Positions 21,500 through 32,164 of a stretch of 64,000 nucleotides of DNA are shown piece by piece. A program made the position numbers and the translations under genes. Source of the stretch: Gelatoporia subvermispora B (taxonomy: Eukaryota > Basidiomycota > Agaricomycetes > Polyporales > Gelatoporiaceae); NCBI GenBank assembly GCA_000320605.2, contig KB445792.1, positions 749,581-813,580 of the forward strand. Direction: 5' to 3'. Position 1 is the first letter of the stretch. Each line of letters opens with the position of its first letter. Under the pieces are notes generated by a model. The model was given only the letters and a program-made list of their open reading frames with translations. It was not told the origin of the DNA and ran no database searches.

Positions 21500-22431
21500 C
21501 TAGTTCGGCCCCAACTGCTTCCGTAGTCTTTCCAGCTCCTTCTCCTTCTCTATGAGTTTTTCTCTCCAGCGGTCCTGCTCTGTAATGACTTGTTTTCTGG
21601 CAGTCTCGAGGCGCTCCGCTTCTTCTTTCTCCATAGCCTGAGTAAACTCGGGGACTCCTCCCCTGGAGGCGTCCAGAGACGCAGGGTTGGCGGTGTGGAA
21701 TGGTACAGGCCGTCGCTTTGTCTTCGGTAACGGCGTTGGTGGATTGGCCAGGAGGACATTCAAGAAAGACTGGAAGGGGTCATTGAAGACAATCTCGTCA
21801 TACTGCCAGGAGTGCACTGGCCCCATCTTCATTGCAGCATCCAGAGGAGGAATCTCAGGTTCATTGCTACCAACGGCCGTCCAAGGGTGCAGCTTCAGAT
21901 GGTGGTAGGTGGTGATAGCCTTCTCACCGGACTCGGGCACGAAAGTGATCCTGATTTGGATCTCAAATTCTCCCCACCTGGATGCATTGGCCACTGAGCA
22001 GAATCCCAAATGAGCCCAAGAGAAGGATACCTACCCTGTCTCGGTGACTTCAAACGGTGGTTTGTCTACATCTGTGGCATATCGTCAGTCGCCACAGAGA
22101 GCACACGGACCTAATGGACATACTGCGGGTCGGGTTTGAATATGTATCGTGGAGCTTGAACGTCACACGCTTGATGAAATAACTCAGGTCATCTGCACCA
22201 CCGACGATGTCCGAGTCTGAGGCAGATGCTGCACTTCTGACAGCCACAGTCCAGCGATGGGTGTGGTCAGGCGTGCTCAAAGCTTCACGCTCCTTCTGCG
22301 TAAGGACGACCGCTGTGTTGCCATAGATTATAGGACGGTATATACTCAATCCCTGTGTGTGTAATTAGTAGACAGACCGAGGGATGCTGAGGAAAACATA
22401 CCCTCACACGTACGCGGTCGTTGGAGGCCAT
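21500..22431 (-). CDS. YAF9: Yaf9, YEATS-domain subunit of NuA4/SWR1
   Basis: Yaf9 reads acylated histone H3 and is shared by the NuA4 acetyltransferase and the SWR1 remodeler. The ATG at 22431 gives MASNDRVRVR; splicing then joins GLSIYRPIIYGNTAVVL, the classic family start. The YEATS domain covers about residues 10-150, with HTHRWTVAVRSA, DLSYFIKRVTFKLHDTY, WGEFEIQIRITFVPES and YHHLKLHPW. A linker with KTKRRPVPFHT follows, then a C-terminal coiled coil (EQDRWREKLIEKEKELERLR) that contacts other subunits in yeast, and the stop at 21500. Small introns lie near 22055-22120 and 21990-22040. An upstream frame from 22555 lacks family sequence and was not used as the start. The gene converges on the ATR kinase, 284 bp apart, and is divergent from the COX7A-like gene. 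Confidence 0.92.
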
Positions 22432-22553
22432 GGGGAGAGTCGAGGCAGCTCGAGCCGCGACGCGGTTGAGACTCCGCCGACGATTTCGCGCGACGTCGAC
22501 CGCTCGTCATTCCGACCTTCACCGCATCCTCCTCCTCGCTCTCGTCGTTAACC
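22432..22553. promoter_or_regulatory. Short bidirectional promoter, YAF9 / COX7A-like
   Basis: Only 122 bp lie between the two divergent start codons. The region is GC-rich with several CG-containing motifs and has no TATA box. Both genes must share this control region or place sites in each other's 5' ends; this is inferred from spacing alone. Confidence 0.4.
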
Positions 22554-22981
22554 ATGCTCGGCGCACTCTACCGCTGTAAGTTTGGAATACATATGGGTTA
22601 ATGTTCTGCCCTAACACGCACGGGCGCGTTGCAGTGCCCAACCATGTCCCTGCCAGGCAGAGGCTGGTTCAGGTGCGTACGGCTTCGTTCTTTATGGTTT
22701 GCGCATTCTCATAGGATCACAGAGCTCCCATGAGCCGGTCTACTACAGGCTGCCTCGCGGTAAGCTCTACGTCCGTAAGCAGTGATTTCGTGTTTGTAGC
22801 GTCTTGCGGGATTGTCACCTGGGTCGGTCCATAGGCTCGTACTTGGTTTTATTCGGCTTCAGCATGCTGGCCACTGCGTACGGTGCCTACGACCTTGTCA
22901 AGGTGGGCCGTCATTTCCTGTGATCATCCGGCGTTCACTCATGGGGGTGGCTATACTTAGGGCAAGCCCGCCGCTGCGTAA
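22554..22981 (+). CDS. Small COX7A-like cytochrome c oxidase subunit, five exons
   Basis: This is a predicted protein of about 60 residues spread over five exons. Splicing by eye gives MLGALYR, LPNHVPARQRLVQ, SSHEPVYYRLPRG, SYLVLFGFSMLATAYGAYD and LVKGKPAA. It has a short basic N terminus and a single membrane segment (LVLFGFSMLATAYGAYDLV), and it stops at 22979-22981. The pattern YRLPRG plus a helix ending TAYGAYDLVKG resembles subunit 7A of mitochondrial complex IV, a small single-span inner-membrane protein. The junctions are GCT|GTAAGT, CAG|GTGCGT, GCG|GTAAGC and AAG|GTGGGC, each meeting an AG acceptor in frame. The acceptor for exon 3 (CACAG|AGC) was picked over an earlier AG because only it keeps frame. 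The family call is moderate; the gene's existence is well supported by the frame. Confidence 0.65.
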
Positions 22982-23050
22982 ATGCCCTGTATTCTGAATA
23001 CACTGGGGGAACGTGAATATAGAAACGGGACCCTATTTCTCATGTTACAT

Positions 23051-23350
23051 TCAGTCAGCTTTGTGTGATCGAGCGTGTGTGGTATGTCTCGTTTCTTCGT
23101 AGATCTGGGGCAAGAAGAGCTCCCGCCCATCGAGATATAGAGGCTTGCTCGCCGGGAACTCGCCCTTAGTTGCGTCTGAGCGAGCATGAATCTCAGAGAA
23201 TGCTTTAGATTGCGCGCCATGCATTGAGTACATTGCACGAGCTTGGACGTCTGATTGTCGGCGAACTCCTGAGCCTGAGCAGCGACTCGCAGGCGGCAAT
23301 ATGTCTAGTTGATGTCTAGAGTTGGAAAGTCCAGATCTAGCTAAGCACAT
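23051..23350 (-). CDS. Hypothetical 99-residue protein
   Basis: This uninterrupted frame starts at ATG 23350 (MCLARSGLSNSRHQ) and stops at 23051. It contains KAFSEIHARSDATKGEF and KPLYLDGRELFLPQIYEE, which look protein-like in composition, but there is no recognised domain, signal peptide or membrane span. It sits between the COX7A-like gene and the beta-helix gene. It may be one exon of a longer gene, or a chance frame. Confidence 0.25.
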   Translation of the reverse strand: MCLARSGLSNSRHQLDILPPASRCSGSGVRRQSDVQARAMYSMHGAQSKAFSEIHARSDATKGEFPASKPLYLDGRELFLPQIYEETRHTTHARSHKAD

Positions 23351-23582
23351 GGTTCTATAGTGAGTGTCTGGGCCCGATGGGGGTACAAGAAAGAGTGTAA
23401 TGCGACATTGACATACGTCAATGTAGCTGGCGGTAGAGCACAGGCAGGTAGTAAATAAAATGTTCCTCGATCAAGCAGCCCCGCAAGGTATTAAACAAGC
23501 AGAAATAGTACACTGTTCTGAAAGATCCAGCAGAAAAAGTAGGCCAAATGTCACAGATATGTCGCGATAGTTTGAACCGCCG

Positions 23583-25200
23583 TTAGTACGTTCCAGTTGG
23601 GCCATTCCAGGTGCTCTGCCGACGTGCAGCCTGGCGCGCAAGTGCCCACTTGCGTATGTAATACGTGGCGGCACCAACGGCAGCAACACCGAGGATGACG
23701 CCGATAGCGATGCCTGCCTTGGCACCTCCAGATAAGCCTGAGGAGCCGCCGCTCTCGCTCGAGCCAGAGCCCGAAGGCTGTGACTGTGACGCGCTGGGGT
23801 TGCCGCCGAACGGCCAGAAGTCGCCGCCCTCGGGAGGCATAATGCAGGTGAGACTATTCCCGTCTGTGACGTTCTGCATGTCCACTTGGGTCGTCGAGTC
23901 CGAGACGCTGGACCAGTCGATGATGAACGGCGCAGGGTTCGGGAGCGTGTCGGACGAGCTGCAGTTCGGGCCCCGCGCGCCGATGAAGGACGTGTTGCCC
24001 GTGAGCACGTTGTCCTCGACTGTGAAGTTGAACGCGGAGGACATGGCAATGGCATAGCCGAAGGCACCCGTGAACGAGTTGTTGAGTACCGTTCCAGACG
24101 CGCTGACATTGTTGCCATATTGGTCGCCAAACCAAGTGCGTGGACCGATGGCAAGTCCAATCCTATGGCACAGGGGTCAGTATCCGTCAATCACACATAC
24201 AGACAAGTCGGGCGTACTTGATAATGACATCGTCAACGTTCGCACCATCCGTTTCATTGCCAGAGGGGATACCATCCGCAAATCCGCCCTTGATGAGGTT
24301 GTTGCGGACGATGGTGTTAGTGAAGTTACCTTTCCAGGGGTCGTAATCGACCATGTTGATACCGCCTAGTAGAGTTTGCTGCGACGCATGTTATAAGGTG
24401 TCATTGTGCCGCTTTGAGAAGACATACCGTTTCTACCCATATTACATTGTTTTCGACTAATGTGCCAGGTGAACCGAATACAACAATCCCTCCATCCTAC
24501 GGGTGAATGTTGAGTGGAGTGGTAGCAACCTGGTACTGGGCCTGACTCACCGTCGGGTTGTTAACCATGTTGTTGCGCACAAGACTATTCTGACAGCTCA
24601 TGCTAATACCATCAGCCCACTGCTGGAAATCCTGGGAGCCGCAGGGTCCAATGTCATTGTTTTGAACGGTGACATTATTGCACGCAAATGCGCCCTCCGC
24701 GATGTGAAGGCACGACCAGGACCGAGTGTCGAATGAATGGACAAATTCGATCAGCTGGTCCGAGTTCGAGCCACCCATCTCAATATTTGCGCCGCCACTA
24801 ATGATACCCTGCCCGAGACGCGTGCCATTGACCTGCGCACAGTGTTAATTCACACGAAGCGGGCACAGTACGAATAACATACCTGGATGTGCCGCAACCT
24901 CACTCCACTGCAGTTCGCGCACGTGCCGTCCACAGCAGTAGTTTGGCCATTACCATTGACGACCGCGCCACTTACGACCAGGGTTGCACGATCAGAACCT
25001 TCAGGATAACCCACTGTGCTTATCTCCTGATTGGGCGCTGCAAAGAGGATTGTGTCCTGGATGAGGTACTGCTCGTTTGGGCAAAGTGGTAGAGTATAGC
25101 CTGGTCCAGAGCTGTTGAGGAGCGTATTCAGGCGGTCTGTGACGGTATCAGGGGGGTCCGCTGGCTCGCAATCGTCCCTGGCATGTAGCACCGTGTCATC
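23583..25200 (-). CDS. Parallel beta-helix (pectin-lyase fold) protein with C-terminal membrane anchor
   Basis: This is probably an extracellular beta-helix protein. From the 5' end the exons read DDTVLHARDDCEPADPP, NTLLNSSGPGYTLPLCPN and FAAPNQEISTVGYPEGS, then repeated beta-helix coils rich in Asn and Gly, such as CNNVTVQNNDIGPCG, SLVRNNMVNNPT, LVENNVIW and NTIVRNNLIKGGFADG. Many N-glycosylation sites are present. A Ser/Gly-rich linker precedes a transmembrane helix (AGIAIGVILGVAAVGAATYY) and a short basic tail ending NGPTGTY at 23583. Introns of 50-60 nt separate the coils. The 5' end is unresolved: the frame enters through an acceptor at about 25200, and no upstream exon gives an ATG plus a clean signal peptide. 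One candidate first exon begins MGFSHLMSS near 25340. A catalytic activity cannot be assigned. Confidence 0.7.
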
Positions 25201-25418
25201 CCTAAGGGTGGGTGGCCGTCAGCATGAATACCCACCATTTAACATTTCGCCACAAACCTCGTAAAGAGATGACTCCTTCCCTCCACATGTCTTCTGTGGT
25301 TGTATCGCTTGGAACTCATGAGGTGAGAGAAGCCCATCGTGAGGGAACAGCGCGAGTAGTAATGAGAATGCTCGTGTGTAGCTATGTACGGTGTCGCCAA
25401 AATCTGGTCGCACAGGAC

Positions 25419-25425
25419 TTTTATA
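25419..25425 (-). promoter_or_regulatory. TATA box upstream of beta-helix gene
   Basis: On the minus strand the sequence reads TTATTATAAAAGTCC. TATAAAA lies about 220 nt upstream of the first confident exon of the beta-helix gene. Placement suits a transcription start near 25390; function is inferred. Confidence 0.4.
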
Positions 25426-27388
25426 ATAAGGAACGAAAGACTATAGGCACAGCAGGCATGCAAGAAGGCCTAGAACGGGCAGAAAGGAAAGACAGAAGAG
25501 CACAAAGTCCGGTTGTAAACGCGCCCAGCGGCTGGCATCGAGAGGGACGAATGCAGCCCTTCCTACTTCGGTTAGGCGCAGTCAGCCACCGCCAGGCCGC
25601 CGGCAAGATAGTGGCCGAGGTTCGAGTCGTGTTCATTAGAGACGTTCAAAGTTGCAGCTATGTTGCTCGTTTGCTTTCGCCTAGAGGCCGCGTAGGGCCG
25701 GCTACCGCGTTAGCGATAGGTAGGCGAGAGCAAGTGGTCAACTCTGAACGACTCTATTAGTCTTTGACTGCTCTGAGGACTGCAACATTCAAGACGTTCG
25801 AGCGGACGCATCGCGGCGGGAGTTGGTGGAGAGGACGGTAAAGCTGGGGAGCGGCCAAGGCTCGCGTCCGCTCCGGGATTACCTCAAAGAGCACATGTTC
25901 GCCTAGTGGATCTCTCCCAGAATCGGTTCTACTCTGCTCTACTGCTATCCTCGTTCCATCTGCTGTGGCCGTCTGCTGTGCTCGCCTCCTTTTCATCTAG
26001 TCAACGAAACTTATCTCACTAATGTGCAATTCATCAAACGTCAAGCAGCGTATGCTCTTCGAGGTTGGGGATTCGTCGGTTTACGAATTCCTAGGGTGTC
26101 TCTTCGGCGCACCTGCGCCCGTCAGGACACAACGACAACGGCGATTTGCTGGACTCCAGCACAATTGCACTCTAGCAGGACTCATGAGACACATACGTCT
26201 TACATCTGAAGTAATGTATCTCGTTCGTCCTCATTTATCTCAAGCAAGCAGTATGGTGATACTGCTGCGGCCTGCAAAACTGGTGGAGCAGCGGATGATG
26301 CTCATGCAGTGCACTTCCTGTCCATCGGGAGCGACATGGAGCTCATACCTAACTGCCGGCCATCTGTCAATTGTTCACGGTTATGTTAGAAGATGTCTTT
26401 CCCTCTCACTCTCGCGCCGTCCGTAATCTCTCGACTGTCATCTCTTCTGCTTCGTACCAATATCTCGTCTTGTTTTAGACGTCTCGCCTGTGGGGACGGG
26501 TCTTATTGATCATTACCTTGCGCCACTGAGATCATGTCCACTCTTTCCGATAGCCCCAAATTGCTTGATGCTTGATGATCATCCAATGCAGAAGAGGGTA
26601 CATCGTTCAGTTCAATTCCGTGCTATCTCCGATGCACTCTCACATCCTCGAGTACTCCCATGGTATTCACGTACCTTGATGCGTTTAGCTCTAGATATGT
26701 GCATTCGCGAATGCTTTGCGTGTCTTTACTTCACAATAAACGTTCTTCGTCTCACGTCAGTCATTCGAATATCTCCTCTGGGACCGTCCAGAACAGTGCA
26801 TCAGAGTGTGTGGCCGCCGGAGACCGTCGCGTTGGTTCATCAATGTCATGCGAGCCGGTTGTGATGCACCTCAGAACTCTTATGCTTCGTCGCACAGCCT
26901 AGGGAAAAACTCAGCGGCACATCAGCTTCTCTCATCTCCTCGACTCACATGTGCTCTAATTCCATTGCTCCGAAGTGAATTTGACGACAGGCGGCAAATA
27001 CATCTATGTATAATCTCACCCAGGCAATTGGTTCAATGCGTAAACATACGCTTCACTTGGATCAATGTCTCCGGTCTCACGCGGAAACCATTGGCACGGT
27101 GATCCGCAGCTCCAATAAGATGCCGTTCGTCTTGGTACGCTGCGCATGGTGGCCCAGAATGAACGAAGCTGCTCATTGAGGCCCAGAAGAGCGACTGCCT
27201 GTGTACACACATCATTGCTCCACTTGGCGGATGTTGTCAGAAATGGGGGTCGCGCTCGTAAAACGGTCTAGTTCTCACTCCAGGCCTACAGAAGTTGATC
27301 AATATTGAGCACGAGATTGGTCTTTGAATCTACTGAAGTAAGTAGATCCAACCGTACAGTGATACAAGGGTCCTCGGAATCAGAAATA
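25426..27388. other. Intergenic region without a supported gene
   Basis: Nearly 2 kb lie between the beta-helix promoter and the Ist3 stop. Short frames occur on both strands (for example a 79-codon minus frame at 25757-25996 and a plus frame at 26022-26426), but none has a recognisable domain, consistent splice joins or protein-like composition. No tRNA-like T-arm or long repeat was seen. Confidence 0.4.
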
Positions 27389-28664
27389 TCAGTAATCCGC
27401 ACGCCAACGAGGGGGAGTACGACGGTAATCCCGGTCCGCGTACTCTCGCGAATCATAGTCCCTTGAACGCCTATCCTCATTACTCCTCGACGGAGGGGTA
27501 CGAGACCGGGAGCGCGGACCTCGATGTGAGGGACCATCTCGGGCTGGAGATCGACGTGGAGACCTACTTCGCCTTCGCGGGGCGCTATGCCGTCCCAAAC
27601 CGTCGTCCGAATCTCTGCGAGGGGACCTGCTACGAGATGCGCTTCGCTGTCGGGGCGCAGGGTATCGTGACCGAGCGTCCTGTCCACCTGTGCGCCGTGG
27701 AGACGCAGACCTGCTCCTCCTGTCAAGAGAACGATCCCGGTGACCGTGCCCATGTACGCGGTTGGGTCCGCCGTCAAGCGTATTCAGCAATTCCTCCACC
27801 GCCCGCATTCCTTCTGACTTGCCCATCTGCTTGCGCTGCTTCTTGCGTTCCTTGCGAGCGCGGCGCTCTTCCGGGGTCTCGTCCCCATGCTTTGATTTGG
27901 TTTTTGACTTGGACTTGACTTTCTTGGACTTCTTCTTGGACTTTTCCTCCTTCCGTTTGGCCACCAGGTAGTCATACATCGGATCCTCCGGGTCAATGGG
28001 CGGTGATGAGGATTCGGACGAATCTGATTCGGCACCATTCTCTAGTCACGGCATTCAGAGGACAAGCAGAATCCAAATCCAACGCACAATCAGCTCACCA
28101 ATCATAAGCTCCGGCTTCGCATTCAGACTCTGATCTTCGAGATCCTGCCACTCTCCATCTTCACCCTTCACCCTCGGCTGCTTGTAGTTCTTGACGTGAT
28201 CCACTCTCAGTGTCCGTTCCAGGACCTTCGCCCCGTTCAGGTTGTCAACGGCCAGAACAGTCGAACGCTGGTCCTCATACATCAGGAATCCAAAGCCTTT
28301 GGTCTTGCCTGTGTCTTTATGGCGTGGGAGGTTGACATCCATGACTTCACCATACCTGACATTCTGTGAGTATTGGTAGAGCACAGGGAGGCGTATTTAC
28401 TTACTGTGAAAATATTGTAATCACATCTCCTTCCGTGAGTTCTGGGTTCAGCCCCCCAACAAAGATATACGCAGAATCTATGACGCCGATGAGCACTCAG
28501 AGGTGAAGAGAGTGGCTGGGTAACGTACCCTTGTAATCATCATGCCAAGAAGCTGTAAGCCCAAGGTCGAGCTCACGCTCGTTTATTTTGTTTATCTCGC
28601 GTACTATACTGTATGATATGTTGTAAACTAGAATCGAGTCGGATGTATACGCGACTCACTTCAT
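27389..28664 (-). CDS. IST3: Ist3/RBMX2-type RRM protein of the RES splicing complex
   Basis: Ist3 (Snu17; RBMX2 in animals) is the RRM subunit of the pre-mRNA retention and splicing complex on the activated spliceosome. The first exon is only ATG AA at 28664, joined to T ATA GTA to read MNIVREINKINERELDLGL, the family's typical N terminus. The RRM covers about residues 30-115: RNP2 as YIFVGGLNPELTEGD, then YGEVMDVNLPRHKDTGKTKG, RNP1 as KGFGFLMYED and VLERTLRVDHVKNYK. This is followed by a Lys-rich segment and a long Arg/Ser/Asp tail that ends RWRADY at 27389. The RS-like tail is much longer than in yeast Ist3 and is closer to animal RBMX2. The gene is divergent from eIF3d with 151 bp between starts. 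Confidence 0.9.
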
Positions 28665-28815
28665 GATGGACTGCTTCAAGCTTGGATGAGCTTCGCCCGC
28701 CACTGCGCCGCGCCCGCGACTTCGCGTGCACGTGCACCCGAGGAGCGCCCAGACGCCCGCCTGTTCTCGTCACAGAAATTTTGTGTTCTCGTCGTCGACC
28801 GCAGGCACACAAACT
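28665..28815. promoter_or_regulatory. Bidirectional promoter IST3 / eIF3d with CACGTG palindrome
   Basis: This 151 bp gap carries the 12 bp perfect palindrome GTGCACGTGCAC at 28726-28737, centred on an E-box CACGTG. A second symmetric motif, CACAGAAATTTTGTG, lies near 28775. CACGTG is the usual site for bHLH factors such as Cbf1. That it co-regulates both genes is inference. Confidence 0.45.
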
Positions 28816-31233
28816 ATGTCTTCATTCTCGCTGCCACCCATTAACGACAACCCAGACGGCGGCTGGGGGCCGTCTCCTTCTAACCTGCCCGCGCAGTTCA
28901 AGTTCAAGGACATCCCCTACGCCCCGTATTCAAAAACCGACAAGCTCGGCCGCTTTGCCGACTGGAACGATATCTCTGGCGACAATCGCCAGAACCATGC
29001 TGGACCTGCTGCAGCACAGGGTGCTCGTACGGGCGGACCCGGTGCCCGCAGACGCGACGGTCAGCCAGCGTTCGGCAGTGGCACTGCGAGCGCATTTGCG
29101 TACTTCCACGCGGAGGATGAATCGAGCTTCTCGCTCGTTGACAACAAGACTAGCACGCAGCGCAGGGGTGGTCCTCTCACTCGAGGCAGGGGCGGTGGTA
29201 GGGGAGGTGCTGGCGGAGGCAGGGGAGGGGCGCAGCGCGGCGGGCGTGGCGGATTTGTCAATTCGCGCAATAATGTTCAGCGCGGTGGCAGGAGAGGATG
29301 GAGAGATTGGGAGAAGGTGAGATCTCATTCTTATTGCAGTATTCTCCATTTTTGAAACGAGGAAATTATGATTTTAAGACAGGACGTGCACGGGAAGCGT
29401 CCGTAGCGATCTCACCTGAGTGGTCTATGCTGGAGGAGATTGAGTTCCACCGTCTCGCCAAGCTGCGCCTTGAAGTCGATGATCCTGAGGACCTGTGCGT
29501 CATTATAACTAAATTTTGCGAGCGGATGGACTCACTCAGATTATACGCGATTCAGGGAGACGTACGGCCGTGTACACCCCTACGACAAATCCTACGATCG
29601 TGTAACGACCAAGACGGAAAGGCCTCTGCAATTGGTTGACCGTATTAAGTACAACACCACGACTTCTGACGACCCAGTCATCCAGGAGGTAAGTTAAGAC
29701 CTGTGCGAGACCTTTCCACTACTGATCTCACTATCTTCGTAGCTCGCTGCTCAGGACACTGCCACTGTCTACACGACAGATGTCATTCTGAGTGTGCTCA
29801 TGTGTGCTACTCGGTCGGTGTACCCATGGGATATTGTCATTGTGCGTGAAGGGAACAAGTTGTTCTTCGACAAGCGTGATGGTGGTCCGTTCGACACGGT
29901 CACTGTGAATGAAAACGCCGCGGATCCTCCCCAGGACCCTTCTGCCGCCAATCCCAACAACCCTAATGAGAAGATTGTGGTACCCGAGACACCGTCGATC
30001 AATACCGCTACATCGCTCTCTCTGGAAGCCACCTACATCAACCAGAACTTTGGCTTCCAGTCCGTCACTTACACCCCTCCACCACCCCCCGTTGACTTCA
30101 GCAAGCCTAACCCCTTCTACGGCCCTGATGAGACGGAGCCTCTTGCTTCGTGTGGTTACCGCTACCGTGTCTTCGATCTCGGTATTACTGAGGATGAGGA
30201 CCTCAAGATCTGCGTACGTACTGAGGTTGACGCGTACTCTCCAGGCCAGGGCAACCCGCGTCTTGGCCAGGGACTTGTCACCATCCGTGCATTGAACGAG
30301 TTTGACCCACGAGCACTGGGCGCCGGCGGTGCACCGGACTGGCGCAGCAAGCTGGATTCGCAGCGGGGTGCGGTTGTTGCCACGGAGATGAAGAACAACA
30401 GCTGCAAGCTCGCGAAGTGGACCGTGCAGAGTGTTCTCGCGGGTGCGGACCTGATGAAGATTGGGTACGTCCACATCATTGATGCGTTTACTCGCTCAAT
30501 CATGCGGAGGTCGTCGGTCCTGATGTCCTCCGGCTTGCGCATCTCAATGATTGTCCTTGCCGGGTAGACCAGTCGAGGCTGTATGACCTCTGCTGACTGA
30601 CTTCGCACCTTTGCAGGTACATTTCTCGCGCTAACCCCCGCGACAACACGCGACATGTCATCCTGAGCACGACGTCCACGCGGCCGACTGACTTTGCCGC
30701 TCAGCTGAACGTCTCGCTTGCCAACGGCTGGGGTATCGTGCGCACTGTCACGGATATCCTCATGAAACAGCCGGAGGGCAAGTACGTACTTGTCAAGGAC
30801 CCTAACAAGGTACGTTCTTGGAATAGACGCTTCTACTTCCGTTTGAAGTTAGCTCCTCCTGGTGCCTTCTATCAATGGCCGTCGCCTTCGTGGCGCTGGA
30901 GCCACATTGCCCATCTTGTGCGCTGCTGAGCTCCTGATGTGAGACGATATTATTCGTTCTCCGTCGCAGAGTGTCTACCCAGATCAGGATACATTGTGGA
31001 GAAGCGCATCATCACTCTCAGCCGCCTTGGCCGTGCGCCCCTCGTCTCAGTTTTGTGATCGTGGTGGTGCTAGGCTCCTCGAGAATCACCGCTGTGTCTG
31101 CTATCATTGTTGTCTGACTTTCTCCCTTCCGCAGCCCGTCATTCGCCTGTATGCCGTGCCCCTCAACGCTTTCACGGTCGAGGAAGAAGATGAGGAGCTT
31201 GTATCTGAGGGAGAGGACGCCGAGGCGTTGTAG
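28816..31233 (+). CDS. Translation initiation factor eIF3 subunit D
   Basis: eIF3d is the subunit of eIF3 with cap-binding activity; it sits near the mRNA entry side of the 40S subunit. The ATG at 28816 (MSSFSLPPINDNPDGGWGP) is followed by the conserved IPYAPYSKTDKLGRFADWND and an Arg/Gly-rich box (about 29170-29290) typical of the N-terminal region. The cap-binding core then begins: WSMLEEIEFHRLAKLRLEV, ETYGRVHPYDKSYDRV, TDVILSVLMCATRSVYPWD, YGPDETEPLASCGYRYRVF and NSCKLAKWTVQSVLAGAD, ending with an acidic tail (EEEDEELVSEGEDAEAL) at 31233. About six introns are needed. The last one, 30810-31134, is about 325 nt, several times longer than its neighbours, and joins DPNK to PVIRLYAVPLNAF. The gene is intact by eye. 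Confidence 0.93.
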
Positions 31234-32164
31234 ATGCCCGAATTTCTGCCGCGATGTGACGCGATTTCCATACGGTCAGGGGAAGATCATGTAATCTGAA
31301 CCTTGTTCGACCGCCCTTGGCGGTTAGCATATATCTGATGCTTGCGGCAGCTGTGTCCCCTGTATGCTGTCCGTATCTTGTAGTCTGATATGTGGCGTGC
31401 TCAGCCCCAGTCACGAATGAGCAGCTCGCAGTCTCTCGACATGAGACGCCTCTGTGTGCATATCTCACCGCCGTCCATGCCGGTGAGGTGTCATCTCAGT
31501 CATACCCATGGGACATGACCTTCTGCAAGATTCGTGCCTTGGTGACCTATTCGTACCGCTTTGGGAGCTCCACACATCAACATCAAGGAGAGGACAGCGA
31601 AGTCGAGACACGGTGGCCCAGAAGGTTGTATTCATGCATACATTACGCGCATTGGAATTGGCCACCGCGATTAGCCGATGGCATGCGAAAGTCCAAGCGT
31701 CATTACACCTGGAACCATGAAGAAGGCTCGCAGGTCAGCGGCACACCTCCATGTCTCGGGGCATTGTGTCTCACGACAAACTTATACACAAGAAAATGAG
31801 ACTCGGATGATGAGATCAACCCGAAGGTTGGCCATTGCTACATGCAGATTTATCAACAAGCCTGCTCCAATGAAGGTTTCCACGACAGGAACTGATGAGA
31901 TAGTTGTGCTGATTCTAGTGAGAGATCAGTGCCGCCAGAAAAACTCGTGTGAACAAGCTTTCGGAGCCGCGATACGCATTCTAGCTCAGGGAATCGAGCA
32001 GATGACCTAGTCCACCTGCTCCTGAGCAGCTAGAACACGTGAATGTGCATTCGTCAATCAAGTCGGCTCAAGCTGCGACATCACTGCAGAAGTATGAAAA
32101 TCCTTTCGACCCTGACATGCCGCTATGTAACGAGGGAACATCGATGTATCGGTGGTATTGCGTG
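31234..32164. other. Convergent intergenic region, no gene seen
   Basis: This 931 bp lies between the stops of eIF3d and the UBAC2-like gene. Short frames occur on both strands (for example 31392-31799 plus), but no domain, splice series or RNA gene was recognised. It probably holds the two 3' untranslated regions. Confidence 0.4.

Noticed and set aside
22346..22555. Alternative upstream start for YAF9 (MVNDESEEEDAVK)
   Set aside because: The frame does not lead into the conserved YEATS start, whereas MASNDRVRVR splices directly to GLSIYRPIIYG.
25757..25996. 79-codon minus-strand frame with an ATG
   Set aside because: No domain, no neighbouring exons and ordinary length for a chance frame.
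26022..26426. 134-codon plus-strand frame
   Set aside because: Composition is not protein-like, there is no family resemblance, and it overlaps other short frames.
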